A stretch of DNA of 17,277 nucleotides, taken from the NCBI GenBank assembly GCA_020720705.1, contig DYOJ01000016.1, forward strand, positions 1-17,277. The letters are read 5' to 3'. Below are positions 15,100 to 17,277 of the stretch, piece after piece. The DNA comes from Acetofilamentum sp. (lineage in GTDB: Bacteria > Bacteroidota > Bacteroidia > Bacteroidales > JAADGE01). Position 1 is the stretch's first letter; each line of letters starts with the position of its first letter. The notes under the pieces were generated by a model, which was not told where the DNA came from, made no database searches, and saw only the letters and a list, made by a program, of their open reading frames with translations. A program made the position numbers and the translations under genes.

Positions 15100-17253
15100 C
15101 TATTTTGTAAAATTCCAACCTTTCCAGACATTCTCAATACCGCTGCTGATACTGATTATCGGGGTTTGTTCTTTGCTGTTTTTATCTACTGCCGTAAACG
15201 GAACCTCTTTTGTGAGATATTCAGCAAGCTCTCCGTAATTTACTTCACCTTTCGATTCTTGCAACTTTTTAATGAGGTAATACGAAAACAGTCCGTGTTT
15301 TTTTTCTTTATATGGCAACGATTCTTGGTTTCCGCTGCTTGCTGCAAAAACAATGAGATTACCGGTTCTGATAGTTGTTTCTTGTGCTTTAATTTTGACT
15401 GCCCGAGCCGCAAGCAAACCTTGATTTCTTCCGCCTCCGCTAAAACAAGCATCAAGAAACACGGTAACTCGCTCTGTAGGGTGCTCTGTGAGTTTATCAT
15501 AAAAGTCAGTCAATTTAATACCGCCGTTTACATTTGAACTCGAAATATCAACCGGCATTATATAGCTTTCTTTCGCTTCATTATAAAAACCGTGTCCGGC
15601 GTAGTAAACGATTAATCGCAGTTCACCCGGTTTATATTTTGCTTTTAATACCAATCGTTCTATTTCCTGACTCATTTTTCCGCTCGTTGCATCTGTCAGA
15701 AGGACAATGTTTTCGGCAGGTAATCCGAGAGTTTTATTGCAATATTTTGCAAAAATTTCGGCATCATTTCGTGCATAATCAACATTTGCCTCGGTTGTGA
15801 GACCTGTTTGATATTTAGAATAATTTTCATTTCCGATTATCAGAGCATAAGTTTTTGAGTTGTTCACACCATTTTTGGGAATATTGTCGTCAACATTGTC
15901 AATAATTGTCAAATCTTCCGCGATGATTATCTCAGAACCTTCTGCTTGCACAATTGCTTCGCCCGATAAGTCCAATTGTATATCTTCAAAATTGTTTTCA
16001 ATTTTAACTTTCTTAAATACAACTACGTCCTTACTGTTATATCTGTAGTTTTTATTATTACTCGGATTTGTCAAGTCGGTATTCAGCAGAGCAAAATCAT
16101 TTTCGCCTACAATAGCAAAATTGGCATCTTCAAAATCAATCGAAGCTAAATTTGCATCAAAACCCTCTGCATCTGTGAGCGGAATTTTAACGTATATTGA
16201 GGGAATATTTTTAAAATTAATCTTGAAAAATTGATTGTCTGCATCGTATTCCGTGGACAAAATTTTTAAAGTTACCGCCTTACTTGCCAGTTCATTAACT
16301 TTCTTATTTTTTAATTCCTCAATCTTATTCTTTCTTGTTTGCGAATTTACTCTTATTTTATAATTTTCGGTTGTTTCATACTTGCCGAGTTCAGCCCACA
16401 CTTTGAGTTCTGCATTGATATACTCCTCAACTTTTGCTTTGGAAGAACTTTGTTGATATTTATTGAATATATCTACTTTGCCAAAGCCGGCTTTGTTTAC
16501 GACAGAAGTGTTTGTTTTAGTATTATCTTCATCTTTTACTTCAGAAACTGAACTCTTTTTTTCATCTTTAATACTCACAACATTCTCGGTTTCAGACTTT
16601 TTCTCATTCAATTTTGCAGGTTTCTTATCTTCCTTTTCTTTTAGCTTTGCTAATTTCTCCATTTTTTTACGATAATCTTTTACGACAATCATTGTTCCGT
16701 CTTCAGTGTCTATCATTATTCCGTCCTCAGATTCAAAATTAACAACCTCAAATTCAACCGGAGAAAATAACGCCTCTTCAAAAGCACCATTCCAAACAAT
16801 ATCTTTAAAAGCAATTCTCAAATCCGGGTCATCTTTACTGACTTCATACTCTAAGGTAAAGAGTTTTCTTTCGTTTTGGATTAGTTTGAAATTTTCACTT
16901 TGCTTTATCGGTGCCCATTTTTGTTTTCCGATTTGAAGTTCTATTTTGCTCAAATCAACCAGAATAAGGTTACTCCCTGTATAAAGAATTTCAAATTCCA
17001 ATTCAGCTTTTTTCTTTGCAATTTTTTTTACGTTCTTTAAACCTATCTCTATATCGTTTTCATTCATTTTTGTCCCTTCATTTTTTACGCTGAACTCCGG
17101 AAGTGGCCGTGATTTAATACCGGATTCGAGATAGATGCCTTTGGGGACAAAATCAAATTTATGCATCCTAAACTCATGTTGACTGCTGATAGTATACTCC
17201 AAAACTTGAACTGCACCGGCAGGTAAGGGCTTGTGAAAAAATAAATTGAACAA
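15100..17253 (-). CDS. Caspase-fold (peptidase C14) family protein
   Basis: A 717-residue protein whose C-terminal third (about 466-717) is a caspase-like C14 domain: KTYALIIGNENY, LRLIVYYAGHGF with the predicted catalytic His at about 554, and VFLDACFSGG with the predicted Cys at about 603. The 49-residue spacing is normal. Later segments (IVFAASSGNQESLPY, HGLFSYYLIKKL) fit the family. Residues about 1-185 are beta-rich and unassigned. About 188-250 is a K/E-rich low-complexity linker. About 258-323 is a helical module (ELKVWAELGKYETTENYKIR) that recurs, from memory, in Bacteroidota caspase proteins. About 324-455 is beta-rich. The start is uncertain. An in-frame stop at 17269-17271 limits the ORF, the first possible start is TTG 17253, and the first ATG is at 17166 (Met30). 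No signal peptide is seen with either, so it is either cytoplasmic or its true 5' end is broken or lies beyond the window. Protease specificity (acidic or basic P1) cannot be read by eye. Confidence 0.8.
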   Translation of the reverse strand: MFNLFFHKPLPAGAVQVLEYTISSQHEFRMHKFDFVPKGIYLESGIKSRPLPEFSVKNEGTKMNENDIEIGLKNVKKIAKKKAELEFEILYTGSNLILVDLSKIELQIGKQKWAPIKQSENFKLIQNERKLFTLEYEVSKDDPDLRIAFKDIVWNGAFEEALFSPVEFEVVNFESEDGIMIDTEDGTMIVVKDYRKKMEKLAKLKEKEDKKPAKLNEKKSETENVVSIKDEKKSSVSEVKDEDNTKTNTSVVNKAGFGKVDIFNKYQQSSSKAKVEEYINAELKVWAELGKYETTENYKIRVNSQTRKNKIEELKNKKVNELASKAVTLKILSTEYDADNQFFKINFKNIPSIYVKIPLTDAEGFDANLASIDFEDANFAIVGENDFALLNTDLTNPSNNKNYRYNSKDVVVFKKVKIENNFEDIQLDLSGEAIVQAEGSEIIIAEDLTIIDNVDDNIPKNGVNNSKTYALIIGNENYSKYQTGLTTEANVDYARNDAEIFAKYCNKTLGLPAENIVLLTDATSGKMSQEIERLVLKAKYKPGELRLIVYYAGHGFYNEAKESYIMPVDISSSNVNGGIKLTDFYDKLTEHPTERVTVFLDACFSGGGRNQGLLAARAVKIKAQETTIRTGNLIVFAASSGNQESLPYKEKKHGLFSYYLIKKLQESKGEVNYGELAEYLTKEVPFTAVDKNSKEQTPIISISSGIENVWKGWNFTK

Positions 17254-17277
17254 GTTATAAAAAAATGATTACCTTTG

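Noticed and set aside
15007..15537. 176-codon open frame on the plus strand
   Set aside because: Most of it is antisense to the catalytic part of the caspase-fold gene, and it has no recognisable domain.

Overview
The window looks like chromosomal DNA of a member of the Bacteroidota. Two secreted proteins end in type IX secretion (T9SS) C-terminal sorting domains. The regulator at the left has the Bacteroidota layout of periplasmic TPRs, one membrane helix and an AraC-type HTH. Starts are preceded by A-rich leaders rather than Shine-Dalgarno boxes, and a few intergenic sites resemble the TAnnTTTG promoter element. The DNA is AT-rich, especially between genes. No RNA gene, CRISPR array, insertion sequence or prophage was recognised.

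Left part (1-8199, + strand). A terminator-like hairpin closes an unseen upstream gene. It is followed by a TPR/HTH regulator with a TTG start (491-2287). Next comes a 1001-residue secreted adhesin-like protein with about 17 YadA-head-like repeats and no sorting domain (2471-5476). Then comes a T9SS cargo protein with FnIII-like, CBM9-like and Ig-like domains (5650-8004). A 16-bp perfect palindrome lies just upstream of the adhesin gene. A paired-palindrome element lies between the adhesin gene and the CBM9 gene.

Centre (8200-12527, + strand). A 1300-residue T9SS cargo protein carries an early-strand-rich domain, a chitobiase-like module and two successive right-handed beta-helix modules, each closing with a choice-of-anchor-Q-like motif. 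A symmetric terminator separates it from the convergent genes on the right.

Right part (12528-17277, - strand). This part holds a small secreted/membrane protein with a YqaE/Pmp3 domain, a secreted FlgO-like/DUF4384 protein, and a caspase-fold (C14) protein with a visible His/Cys dyad. An 881-bp spacer between the last two holds two REPIN-like nested palindromes. One belongs to the same family as the element at 5562-5616.

Working picture (inference): the left and centre form a cell-surface module, in which a membrane-anchored regulator may control a set of secreted adhesion or carbohydrate-binding proteins. The right side may be a stress or cell-envelope module, since caspase and DUF4384 domains tend to occur together. 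The most unusual non-coding signal is the set of paired palindromes with asymmetric cores or bulges. None of this amounts to a demonstrated new system.
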